Of a DNA stretch of 64,000 nt, positions 33,272 to 43,879 are shown piece by piece (the first letter of the stretch is position 1; each line of letters opens with the position of its first letter). The stretch is taken from the NCBI GenBank assembly GCA_020744225.1, contig JAGMWG010000009.1:1116001-1180000 (forward strand), in the 5' to 3' direction. The DNA is from Paraphoma chrysanthemicola. Taxonomy: Eukaryota > Ascomycota > Dothideomycetes > Pleosporales > Phaeosphaeriaceae. The position numbers were made by a program, and so were the translations under genes. The notes beneath the pieces are model-generated. The model was given only the letters and a program-made list of their open reading frames with translations, ran no database searches and was not told the origin of the DNA.

Positions 33272-34600
33272 TTATATCAGGTCGCGCTTCACGAACTGAT
33301 CGTACAAGGTGTTTCCAAGCTTGGCGGGAGATCGCTCGACAACAACGCCGGCGGCCTCCAAAGCATTGATTTTGGAGTTGGCATCACCTTTTCCTCCACT
33401 GACAATGGCACCAGCATGGCCCATTCTCCTACCAGGCGGTGCGGAAATACCGGCGATGAAGCTGACGACGGGCTTGTTGGCGGTGTTGTACTCCTTCAAG
33501 AAGTCTGCAGCATCCTCTTCGGCCGAACCTCCAATTTCGCCAATCATGATTATGCCATCCGTCTCCTCGTCTTGCAAGAAGACCTTGAGGCAGTCAATGA
33601 AGTTGGTTCCAGAGAAGGGATCGCCACCAATGCCAACAACGAGTGACTGGCCAAGGCCAGCTTGCGTGGTCTGGTTCACAGCTTCGTAGGTGAGTGTGCC
33701 GGAGCGGGAGACAATACCAACACGGCCTCGCTTGTGGATGAACCCAGGCATGATGCCAATCTTGCATTGGCCCTGTACACGTGTTAGAAGCGGCTTTCTG
33801 GGCGACAGAGACGGGCCTCGTACAGGAGCAATTATGCCGGGGCAGTTGGGCCCGACCATGCGGGACTTGTTCTGTGACTTGAGCATATCGGTGATGCGGA
33901 CCATGTCTGGGGTGGTCAGTCCAAGGCCGTGCTACTAGAACGTCTACTATTTCTGCATACCATGTTGCGGAATGCCCTCGGTGATGCTGGCTGTGTAAGC
34001 TTCCGTGGACTTGATATTTCATGCAGGGCACACGTACGTCACAATCAGCGGGACCTCTGCAGCGATGGCCTCCTCGATACTGGCGGCAGCGACGGGGGGA
34101 CTAGACAACGGTCAGCTGTAAAGGCCTGTAAAGGCTGTGGTGTGCGCGGCCGGCATGGCGTACGGGACGAAAATGGCGGATGCGGTAGCGCCAGTCTCTT
34201 TGATGGCATCTGCAACGCTCGCAAAGACGGGCCTGCCGAGATGCTCGCTGCCGGCTTTCTTGGGGTTCGTGCCTCCAACGACCTTGGTGCCTGTGTGCGC
34301 GTGTCAATGGCTGCTGCCGCGCTCAGGGCGGGAGGAAGGCGCAAGTGGCACGCATACCGTATTCAATTGCCTGCTGGGCGTGGAAGCTGTTGCGCGTCAG
34401 CCGCCTGCGTGCCGCTGTGTGCACGGCGGGGCATGCACTCACGTCCCCTGCTTGCCGGTGAAGCCCTGGAAGAGCACCTTTGTGTCGCTGTTGATGCGCA
34501 GGTTCTTGATCGTCTCGGCGTACTGCGAGGAGCTCGTCGCATACTGCCGGGCGGAGCGCCGGGCGAGCGCCGAGCGCAGCGGGAGTCGGAGGGCCTGCAT
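33272..34600 (-). CDS. lsc1: Mitochondrial succinyl-CoA ligase alpha subunit LSC1 (328 aa)
   Basis: TCA-cycle enzyme subunit that makes succinate from succinyl-CoA with nucleotide phosphorylation; it pairs with the beta subunit in the mitochondrial matrix. Seven exons from 5': 34600-34443, 34386-34358 (29 nt), 34290-34164, 34100-34038, 33986-33961 (26 nt), 33906-33824 and 33772-33272. All phases match. The N-terminus is a matrix-targeting peptide (MQALRLPLRSALARRSARQY). The CoA-binding motif VLFQGFTGKQGT is followed by KVVGGTNPKKAG, ITEGIPQHDMVR and GPNCPGIIAPGQCKIG. The active-site phosphohistidine is in PPGRRMGHAGA. The gene is unusually intron-rich for this window, and two of its exons are below 30 nt. 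Confidence 0.95.
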
Positions 34601-34942
34601 CGTGACGGTGAAGTAGCCACGAACACAGAGCTGGATGTGCGGAGAAGTGTTGCTGCTGTCGTTGCTCGCGGCCTGTGTGGAGCGGGCACAAAGCTGCGAC
34701 GCTGCGGCACTTCTTCGGCTCGAGCTGGGCCGCCAATCGAAATTCTTGCCCACCCCACAGACAGAGAGCAGCGCGCTCCGCTCCGTCCGCGCCCGACAGC
34801 ACCCTCAGTTCAGTTCCGTGCCTTGCCTCACCAAAGCAAAAGCACGTGTCATTGGACTCTTGCACCGTATCTATCTAGCTGTACATCTGTCTATCTTCCC
34901 ATCTGTCCATCTGTCCATCTCGCCTTGGACAGCCCAGGAGCC
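34601..34942. other. Intergenic with short catctgtc-type repeat
   Basis: LSC1 promoter and 3' flank of the MFS gene. An imperfect tetra/octanucleotide repeat of the ccatctgt type runs from about 34868 to 34920. No gene. Confidence 0.5.
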
Positions 34943-36646
34943 TTAGTAGCAGTACCTGAAGCGCACATTCTCCCGGTCGGTCAAGGCTGCCCAGACCTCT
35001 GCAGACATAAAGGCGTCCTCCTCCTCTTTCACGACACCCTGGCTAGCATCCCTCTGCCTGTTCTGCCAACGATAGTAGAAATACAATGCGATTGTGACTG
35101 CCGCACATCCTGCCTGCGTACCCATGACTGCCAGCTTCGCTGGACGGTAGTCGGGCGCATCCCGCGCCTGGAACGTTTGAGGACCGATGATGTTGCCGAT
35201 GGAGAAGGAGCCGCTGACCATGGCTGCTGCGAACGCGCGCTTCGTGGCGCCGCTGAAATTGGCTGCCGTCCACTATCCCACGTGTTAGAGCAACGACTGT
35301 GGTACCACGACGTCCAAGAGACAAACTTACGCCATACAACACGGGCAACGGGGCAACCACTGCGTTCACCAGATAAATGCCAGCGAGGCAGCCGGACCTG
35401 TTTGCAACCGGCAGAAACGACATCAATGCACCACCTATGATACTGTTGGCTCCGTCAGTGTAGCTCTTGCGTCGTAACAAGGCGCAATCTCACGCTGGAA
35501 CGATGCAGCATATGATCCAGAACCATCGCTTGGCTTGTCTACGGATGCCGAAGCCCACTAGCAGCGTAAAGAATATGCTGACCACACCGGATGGCATGTT
35601 CATCAACGCAGCTTGCTTGGGCTTGTATCCAAGATTGCGAATCAGTGTAGCCGAATATGTTGTTACCACGCCGCTAGATACGGACAGCTATTCACAAGTC
35701 AATTGCCGACCTATTGTAGCTGATCACTGCAGTACTTGCCAGAATAACTGCCAGAACCATCAGATACAGCTGTGTGTCCACGAGCGCCTCCAGGATCTGT
35801 CTTGGTCGAAACTTGGAATTTTCAATACCTGTCATGTTTACCGAAACGTGCTTCAAAAGTGCCACCTTCTCGGCATCAGATAGCCACTGAGCTTTCATTG
35901 GCGTGTCCGGGACATACAAAAGAGTGAGGACTCCTATAGTCACCGTGATACTTCCTAGTACAATGAACATGACGCGCCAGCCTGCCAGTCCTGAGCTGCC
36001 TGCGACATGCTGAAATGCGTAAGATATTGCTCCACCAAGTATCTGGCCCAGTCCAAGGCCGCAATACCATAATGAGAATCTCGGTGCCTGCTCGGATTTG
36101 GTGTACCACTGAGAGCTAATGAGGAGTAGAGACGGTCCAATCGTGGCCTCAAAGATACCAAGGAAGACTCTGGAGACGAGAAGTGTCTGGTAGTTGAAAG
36201 CCGCAGCGCCACATGCCGTAGCGACACCCCACAAAACAACATTGATGCCCAGCCACTTTGCAGCTGGCACCATTTGAAGGAAGTAGACTACCTGGTTTTA
36301 GTAGTCTCCAGCATCTATCCATGAAGCACGTACTATTAGGGATCTCGAAGCAAAGCAATCCCACGAAGAGAAAGGTTGCAACATTGGAAAATTCATTGCC
36401 CTTCAAACTCAAGTCTTTCTGTAAGCCCATGACTGCGGCATAATTGAGGATAACTTTGTCGAGGAACTGCATCGTGTAACAGGCAAACATCAACGGAACG
36501 ATGTGCCAGTCAATTCTTCGACGTATGTCCTGGATGTTTGCAGATGCAATCTCGGCAATAGCGTCGTTATGGTTGTTGAGATACGTCCATGCTGCATCGA
36601 CATTCTTCGAACTTTCTGACACCCGAGTGGCATTGTCACCGGCCAT
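34943..36646 (-). CDS. MFS permease, Dal5/allantoate-permease type (502 aa)
   Basis: Twelve-helix plasma-membrane symporter of the fungal anion:cation symporter family, the same family as the partial gene at the left end but clearly divergent from it. Exons from 5': 36646-36334, 36287-35728, 35687-35494, 35442-35331 and 35272-34943. The cytosolic N-terminus is followed by RRIDWHIVPLMFACYTMQFLDKV, the family's first-helix signature. Then come CFEIPNIYFLQ, AKWLG, RVFLGIFEA and the central loop YVPDTPMKAQWLS. The second half begins after an internal loop with GIENSKFRPRQ. The C-terminal tail is charged (QRDASQGVVKEEEDAF). The substrate is unknown. Confidence 0.92.
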
Positions 36647-37378
36647 GGTGTTAATTTTTGTTGAACGCGAGTCGCATGTACACCAAAGGTTCAAGCACGT
36701 CGACTTCAATAATCAGCCTTGTGTGAAGATGGCGGAGGAAGTTTTGATGGTTGCAGCTAGATATGGTAGGGCTCCGCCTTGCGTTTGGGGTGCTGCATCT
36801 GCACTACAATATCCGGATTAATCTAATGACTTGGCACCACGCAGTTACTCGCTCGTAAAGCTCAAGTGCTTACATGCTGTTGCATTGAGAACGCAACTAC
36901 TGCAATGAGATTTTAAATCGCGCTCCATTCAAGCAATAGTCGAGGAGGACCGCCAACCTCCAGGCCCCGATCTACGCAGCTATACAGCTCCGCCAGCACT
37001 CCCCAGGGCTGTTGCATACTTCTACGCCTTCAGTGAGACCTTTGCAAAGCGCCAAGGAGTGCGAAACTTTCGCCTTGAGGCCCTCTGACTGCCCTGCGGC
37101 TTTGAACAGATCTGCGCTGCGCTTAGGCGGAGTGCATATGTTGTCCTATCTCAGGGCGCAAAGGCTCGGTATGATACTCGATCGATCTATGCATGATGGT
37201 GGTCAAGAATCCTGCCGTATTGGTTGATCCTCTTGGTCGAAGCAGATGTTCTGTTGCACTCTGATCATGTTAAACAGATGTTGAACTTATGCCACCAAGA
37301 CTCTGTGGCCGCTCGGGAATAGTTGCATTGTCAATTGAGTGAAGTATTCCGTCGCCACTGTCCCCAACAAATCTCGTC
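36647..37378. other. Intergenic, no gene recognised
   Basis: Promoter of the MFS gene and 3' flank of the FAD monooxygenase. Short frames lack motifs. Normal base composition, no RIP signature. Confidence 0.5.
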
Positions 37379-38816
37379 TTACGAATTAAACGGTAGAAAC
37401 ATCTGTCGTCTTGTAAGAAGCGGACTTTTCGACGTCAGGCTTTCCCAATCATGTGCATCCTGGCATGCCTGCCTCGACGCAAGCACAGCCGGCCTGGTTC
37501 TGGCCTGAACATTGGACTCGAATTCCCTGATCGCATTCTGAAGACGCTCCGTGTCAGCGCATGCTAAATGTGGCAGTATTCTGTCCTTGATATCAAGCAC
37601 GTCGACAATCGCGTGGTTCGCGCCCTCGCCTCGGTCTGAGTGTTGCGATAATTAGCGTTGCAATCCCGAGTTTATGTATGTAGAATATACAAATGGGGGA
37701 GCGACATACACATGGTCATGGCGTGGGAAGAATCACCGACGAGGAGGACTCGACGATGGACTTGAGAAGTCTCCTGAGGATCGAAGTCGTCAATTTCAAG
37801 CCGTTGGACGTTTGCTGTGTCAGGTATGAGCTGTACAAATGAGCGAAATGGCTCAGCCCACTCATTTGCCACGGTCCGGACTGTTTCCACCATATCCCTA
37901 TGTGTCTTTAGTGTATCTGAAGCGGATTTCCCACTTAGAGGTGACTTTCTGGTATCCCAGGAGATACACACTTGGTAAGTGTATGCTTCAAGGCGGTCTA
38001 CATGTCTTTGTGGTGCCTCTAACACTATCCGAAATCAATAGGGAACATACGGCACGGGAGTTCACAACCTTACAGCTAATAAAGACAAAAGCATCACTTT
38101 CGGACGCCGTACCTTGTAGAAAGAAGGGATCAAGTCGGAGAATGGGCTCAGCTTGCTGAGAGTTCACCCGCATTGTGAAACCGAGCATGGAGACAAAAAG
38201 GCGGTGGTTTTCGTACGTGGTCGGCAGCAAGGCACGTCGAACACGGGAGTGGCTCCCATCGCAGCCAACGACAAGTCGCCCATGACATGTGGTGTCATCT
38301 TCAAAGGTAACGATTGTCGAGCCTTTGTCGTCTGCGTACAGCGACTGAAAAGATTTGCCCCACTGTCACCTATTCTCAGTGTTTGGGAGGTCAAATGAGC
38401 GTAGCAGTATATACCTTGACGTCGATGCCTGTGGACAACAGCCCCCGCAAACGCTCTCTCGTGACTCTGACTCGTTCGTCCCTTGGAGCCTTCGGGCTGG
38501 ACCACTTTAGGTCGCCTGTACTAAGATCGAAGAAGGGAAATGTCGATGAGTGTCCACGTTCCACCGAAGCGCGGTCAACGTATGTGTCGGGCAGCCGCTT
38601 GAGAAGATCATCAGGAAGCAAATCTTGCAGGGCGGGCAAGGACCAATGCAATGTGAGTCCCCAGCCCAGCCCCCTTGTTGTTAAATCATCATCGCGCTCG
38701 AAGATCCGAAATGGAACTTGATACTTTCGAAGTAGCTGCGCAAGCAGTAAACCGCTGATTCCAGCACCGATGATGATAACGGGAAGACTATCGTGGTCGA
38801 TTAGTTTTTGGTCCAT
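37379..38816 (-). CDS. FAD-dependent monooxygenase, salicylate-hydroxylase-like (420 aa)
   Basis: Group A flavoprotein monooxygenase (FAD_binding_3). These hydroxylate aromatic or secondary-metabolite substrates with NAD(P)H and O2. Exons from 5': 38816-38415, 38362-38074, 38024-37710 and 37635-37379. The FAD dinucleotide-binding motif GAGISG is at 17-22 (VIIIGAGISGLLLAQLL). It is followed by the DG motif (VVGCDGSHSRVRRALL) and the GD motif (LLVGDSSHAMTMYRGEGANHA), with the last one restored across intron 3. Length is normal and no stop or frameshift is seen. It is the last intact gene before the RIP-mutated block. Its 5' flank has only about 125 bp of normal sequence, so its promoter is short or reaches into mutated DNA. 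Substrate unknown. Confidence 0.9.
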
Positions 38817-38940
38817 GAGTAGACTAGTAGCAAGGTGTAAGGTACGAATGAGCTTGTACCTAGTAACGTAGTTTATAAGCGAGCGCCGCGTACAAGCGAG
38901 CGCTGCGCCTTACTAACTTTGCGCGCCTCTTTGAGTGTAT
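38817..38940. promoter_or_regulatory. Monooxygenase upstream flank and RIP boundary
   Basis: Short stretch between the monooxygenase ATG and AT-rich DNA. It includes a CpG-rich patch at about 38878-38930 with a repeated aagcgagcgc motif (38877 and 38895 area). After 38940 the sequence is almost only A/T-rich with TpA steps. Confidence 0.5.
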
Positions 38941-39223
38941 AACTTAACTATAGTAGACAGTAGTATATTAATAGTTATATAATAGATTAAGTAGTATCTA
39001 TAGAGTCTCTTTTACACGTATAAGCGTTATACTTAGTTTCTCTATACTTACTATAGTGCGTAAGAGTCTAGTAACTACGTGTTATAGTTACCTTAGAAAG
39101 TAGACTAGAAGTAGTTAATTATACTCTAAGTAGATACTAATAGGTTACTAATAAGAAGCTTATAGAAACTAACTATAATACTATACTATAAGACTATAAG
39201 CTACGTAACTTTATTAGTATACT

Positions 39224-39293
39224 AAACTATATTAGATACTAAGTAAGCTAAGTAAACTAAACTATATTAGATACTAAGTAAGCTAAGTAAACT
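39224..39293. repeat. 35-bp direct tandem repeat, two copies
   Basis: Two adjacent copies of a 35-bp unit beginning aaactatattagatactaag (39224 and 39259), with part of a third after it. It lies in the RIP block near its left edge. Confidence 0.85.
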
Positions 39294-39399
39294 AAGTACT
39301 AAGTAGTATTAATTATACTAATTAACTAAGTATAGTATACTTAGTTACTAGTTCTCTCTTAGTATATAGATATAGATAATAAGCTCTTATAGCTTATTA

Positions 39400-40260
39400 T
39401 ATGATAAGACTACTACTAAGAAATAAATTTCTAAAAACGTTTATAGAAATTAGATTATACTTAAATTATAGATTATATAATAAGATCTTTACTTTTACTT
39501 TTATAATATAATTAATAAGGTAAACAAGATTACTAATATAGTAACTACTATAAAGAGAAGAGTATACTACTAAGTAACTCTAAAACTTAAGTACTATTCT
39601 AACTATAGTATATAAGACTTAACTAATATTAAGATTATTAAAAATTATAATAAGTTTTAAAAAGTCTTTAAAAAGGTATTCTCTATTACTAAAGAACTAA
39701 CTATTATAGAAGATAAAATTTAATATTTCTAATAAACTTAGTCTATTAAAGACTATACTAATATCTTCTAGTAATATTCTAAGTATATAGACTAGAATAA
39801 CTTAGCTCTTATATAAATATTCTAATAAGATCTTAAGATTTATATTTATATAGAACTTATATAAAGTAAAGTAATTATTACTAGCTTTACTAATCTAATT
39901 AAAGAAGCTATTAAGATTAATAATAAACTACTTAAACTAAAACTAAAAACTAATACTTTTAGCTCTATACGTTAATAAAATAAACCTAAATAGTCTTATT
40001 AAGTAAAGAACTATAAGCTAAAGAAATACTTCTATCTAAAAAAGACTCTAGAATACTATAATTTAAGAGAATTAGAAAATATAGATATTAATACTATTAA
40101 GTATAAAAAACTATATAATAGTTATAAAAAACTTATATAAGATAAAGATAAAACTAGTATAAAGAAAATAAGAACTTATTATAATTATAGTAAACTAGAT
40201 TATTTAGTATAAAATTACTAAATAAAGAATAAAATTATTAAGATAATTAATATAATCTAA
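39400..40260 (+). mobile_element. Retrotransposon gag-like relic
   Basis: Read through stops on the plus strand, about 39700-39960 resembles the retrotransposon gag domain, with a segment like NLALI and an IKEAIKINNKLLKLK stretch matching the usual gag helix. At 40171-40218 it reads RTYYNYSKLDYLV, which looks like a mutated CCHC zinc knuckle (Cys to Tyr). No intact frame. The superfamily is probably Ty3/gypsy. The pol part is not identifiable to the right. Confidence 0.55.
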
Positions 40261-42288
40261 TATAACTAAAATAAGAAAAACTAAAGTAAAATAAAATATA
40301 GTATCTAGCTCTAATATAGAATAAGACTTACTTATTTTAGATAGTAAGAAAGAACTTATAATTAAGTTCTTTTACTTAAATCTTAAAAAAAGCTTTAGCT
40401 AGAAGCTAGTATTTAAATATATATTTATACTATATTATAGAGAATCTAAGATACTATATAATTAGAATTACTTAATTATTACTACTTAAGAGAACTAAGC
40501 TAAAGAGCTAAAACTATATACTTCTAGCTTAGATATAGAATTTTCTATAATTTCAGTCTTCTTAGCTCTATAGAGTAATTATAAATTATATATTACTTTA
40601 TTAAGTTAATATATTATAATTCTTAGTATAAATTACGTTATAATTACTATATTTATAATATATTTCTTATTTTATTTTTCTTAGGTAAATAGAATATTAA
40701 GTAATTTAGTTTAGTAATTTCTATACTTTTATTTATATACTATATAAATTTCTTCTTCTTTATTCTTACAAATTCTTAGCTTTTAAGATTTATAACTATA
40801 ATATTTAGTCTCTTTACTTATAATATTATAATTCTAGATTCTAGTATTAAGTAATTTTCTAGCTAATAATCTAAGCTACTATTTATAGTATTAAGTAATA
40901 TTATAGCTTATAATTCTTAGAGCTATTAAGTAAAATTATATAAATCTATTATATTATAAGTAAAGTATTTATTATAGAGTTAGTAAGTAAGTATAGTAGC
41001 TCTAATTATAGTAGCTTATAAGTATATTATAAAGTCTTTAAGCTACTTAACTTCTTTAGTTTTTTTATTATTTAGCTACTTAACTACTACTTTAACTTTA
41101 AGATAGTATATATTACTCTTAATTAAGTTACTTATTACTAATTTATTATATAGAGCTAAAGATTTATAAACTTTAATAGTTTATTTAGTAGTAATTATAC
41201 TCTTAAGTACTAGTTCTTAAACTTTCTAAGCTCGTATTAGACTATAGTTAATTCTCTACTTAGTAATAATAAGTATAATAATTAAAAGAAGAAACTTAGT
41301 ATAGATTTTTTATTTTAGTATTTACGTTTTAAATCTACTTCTTCTCTATTCTATTACTTTTCTTTATTATTACTTTTAAGTTAAACTTCTATTCTAATAT
41401 TTTTAGTATACTTTTAAGATATTAAGATCTAATAAGTCTATCTATATCTTATTATACTAAGAAGTTTTAATTCTTAGCTAAAAAGTCTTAATCTATAGAT
41501 TCTAAGTCTACTAGATATAACTTTTATAATTATAAGTAAAGTAATAATTAAGAGAAAAAGAATAAGAGAAATACTATTAAGATACTTAAAAAGAGTAAAA
41601 GAAAAAGTAAATTAATAAAAGCTACTTTTAAGAAAAAGTCTTTATATAAAAAAGTAAATTCTTAAGATAAGCTTATTACTAGTAAGCTATACTAATTTAG
41701 CTATATTTACTATTTATATACTTACTTTTTTTCTTATCGTAAAATAACTACTAAAAATAAAGTATATTATTATTTATAAAGTATAAATAGTAATTACTAT
41801 ATAAAGTATAAAACTTATTCTTATATAATACTTCTAGAGCTATATACTAGTAAGATTACTACTTTTATAGTTAATATATAAAGTAGTAATATTATAATAA
41901 GATTTTAAATTTCTAGACTTATAATTCTAAACTAATTTAATTAATAAGTACTTAGTAAGAAGTAAAAGATAATTAAAATTCTTAAAGAAGTTTTAGAAGA
42001 GCTAGCTTTATAAGTAGACTTATTCTTAGATAGCTTTACTTCTAAGATTTATAAAACTTTTACTTTTAGAATAAGTAACTTATCTTATAAGTAAGCTAAT
42101 TATATAGGTAAGCTAGTAATAAAAAGAAGATAAGACAAAGCGTATTTACTAAGAGTAGTAAGCTAACTTAAAGGTGCTATAAATACTATAGTAAGACTAG
42201 TTATAACTTTTATATATAAGAGTAAGTAAAAGAAATAGTCTCTAAGTAATATATATATTATATAGTATAGTAGATCTACTTTAAGATA

Positions 42289-42318
42289 TAAAACGTACTC
42301 TTATAAGAGTACGTTTTA
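42289..42318. repeat. Perfect 30-bp palindrome
   Basis: Bases pair exactly around a centre at 42303/42304 (half: taaaacgtactctta). The right-hand flank is similar, in inverted orientation, to the flank of a related motif at about 46235-46316. It fits two transposon termini abutting at a TA target. Confidence 0.9.
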
Positions 42319-42319
42319 G

Positions 42320-42805
42320 TAGAGTCTTAGTATAGTAATTAGCTTACTTATATAATTAGCTTATTTATAAATTATATTAACCTAGTTATAAGATAAGTTA
42401 TTCTTCTTATACTAAGTAAAGAAATAATTTTTATCTTAGAAGATAATAAAGAGTAAAAGTACCTGCTTAGTTACATTAATACTCTAGATTACTATTATCT
42501 ACTCTTAATTACTTTACTATACTATTTTTAGCTATTCTTAATACTTAGAGTCTATAATAACTACTTTAGTTAAGATTATACTTATTATAAAGCTAGACTT
42601 ATTAAAGTTATAAGTATTCTTATTAAGAATACTATACTTAGTCTTTATATTCTTTATAAGTTAAAACTAGTCTTATATAATCTTTAGATTCTTATAGAGA
42701 GCTCTCTTATAGTTATACTTATAATTAAACTTAACTTTAAGCTTAGAGTAACGTTTAATAAAGATTAAAGCCTAGTTAATACTTACTAATAGTTAGCTAT
42801 ATTAA
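42320..42805 (-). pseudogene. pogo/Fot1-like transposase fragment
   Basis: The reverse strand is homologous to the plus-strand copy at 46.6-47.0 kb. Shared sequence runs from the ATTRACT 'STNSxxLV'-like linker through the segment equivalent to YNFDETGF (reads YNFNKSS near 42600), and then a segment equivalent to VIQGINA. The N-terminal helix-turn-helix part and the distal catalytic part are missing, so only the middle of the gene is left. It is mutated and inactive. Confidence 0.65.
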
Positions 42806-43779
42806 GAAGAAGTAAAGATTACTAATAACTAGTAATATACTAGCTAAAAGAGAATATAAAGAGTATATTACCTAATAGGTAATAGAAGATAAGAGTAAGT
42901 ATATAAAAGAGTAGATAGTAGATAGTATTTCGTGTTCTAGGTACAGATAAAAGAGAGAGATCTCTCTTTACTATATACTTTAGTTTCTAAGCTTAGTAAG
43001 CTATACTATATATTATATTAATTCTAAAAACTATTACTTTTTATTCTAATTAGTATAATACATAAATTCCTTATACAATTTATAATTTCTAGTCTAATTT
43101 TAGACTAGAATTAATACTAAATTCTAGTTATACTAAAAATTTACGAGATCTTAAAGAGTATAAGATAAAACTTATAAGCTACTTAGTAATTTAGATAACT
43201 TAGAAAAGATTTAACTAGTAAATCTTTACACACTCTCTTAAGCTATATAAAATTTTAAAGAAATAACTATAATTTTCTTCTCTTCTCTTTTTTTATTTAT
43301 AGTTCTTTATAAGACTACTATAATAATAATTATAATAGTGTACTATTTATTATTACTATAGCAATCTCTAGATAAAACTACCTAATAATTAATATAATTA
43401 ATTATTATAATAGCACGTTAATAGTCTAGTATAATAACGTCTTATTTTATAAATAATTAACTAGTTTTCCTAAAGAATCTAGGTTCTAGACTTTTTCTAG
43501 TAGGTATTTTAAATGCCTAATATAATAAAAGCAAATAGGTATATAATACCTAGTATAATAAAGAGCAAATTAGAGATAGTTATAATAACTACTCTAAGTA
43601 TAATAAGAAATAGTTTGTTGTAAACTACTTATTATAAGAATCTAAAAGTTAAATTTTAGATTCTATAATATAACTTAGTAATAATAATAATTATAATAAT
43701 AATAATTAATTATTACTAACTATATTATACTACTTATTATAGACTATTATAGTGTAGTCTAATTATAATAATAATAAGA

Positions 43780-43814
43780 ATTATAATAAGACTTATAATA
43801 AGACTTATAATAAG
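43780..43814. repeat. 12-bp tandem repeat
   Basis: Three near-perfect copies of acttataataag, followed by a tta-rich microsatellite at 43832-43852. Confidence 0.85.
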
Positions 43815-43879
43815 ACTTCTTAGTCTTCTTACTTATTATTATTATTATTATATAAGAATATTTTTAAGATCTTTTAGTT

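Noticed and set aside
33929..35440. 503-codon plus-strand open frame over LSC1 and the MFS 3' end
   Set aside because: It crosses exons and introns of two well-supported minus-strand genes. Cys/Arg-rich translation without a motif.
34943..38816. Secondary-metabolite or catabolic cluster (MFS plus monooxygenase)
   Set aside because: Only two candidate genes, no core synthase or regulator next to them, and housekeeping genes on the left side. Not enough for a cluster call.
42289..42318. Rho-independent-style terminator from the palindrome
   Set aside because: Fungal nuclear DNA does not use such terminators, and the motif sits between transposon relics.
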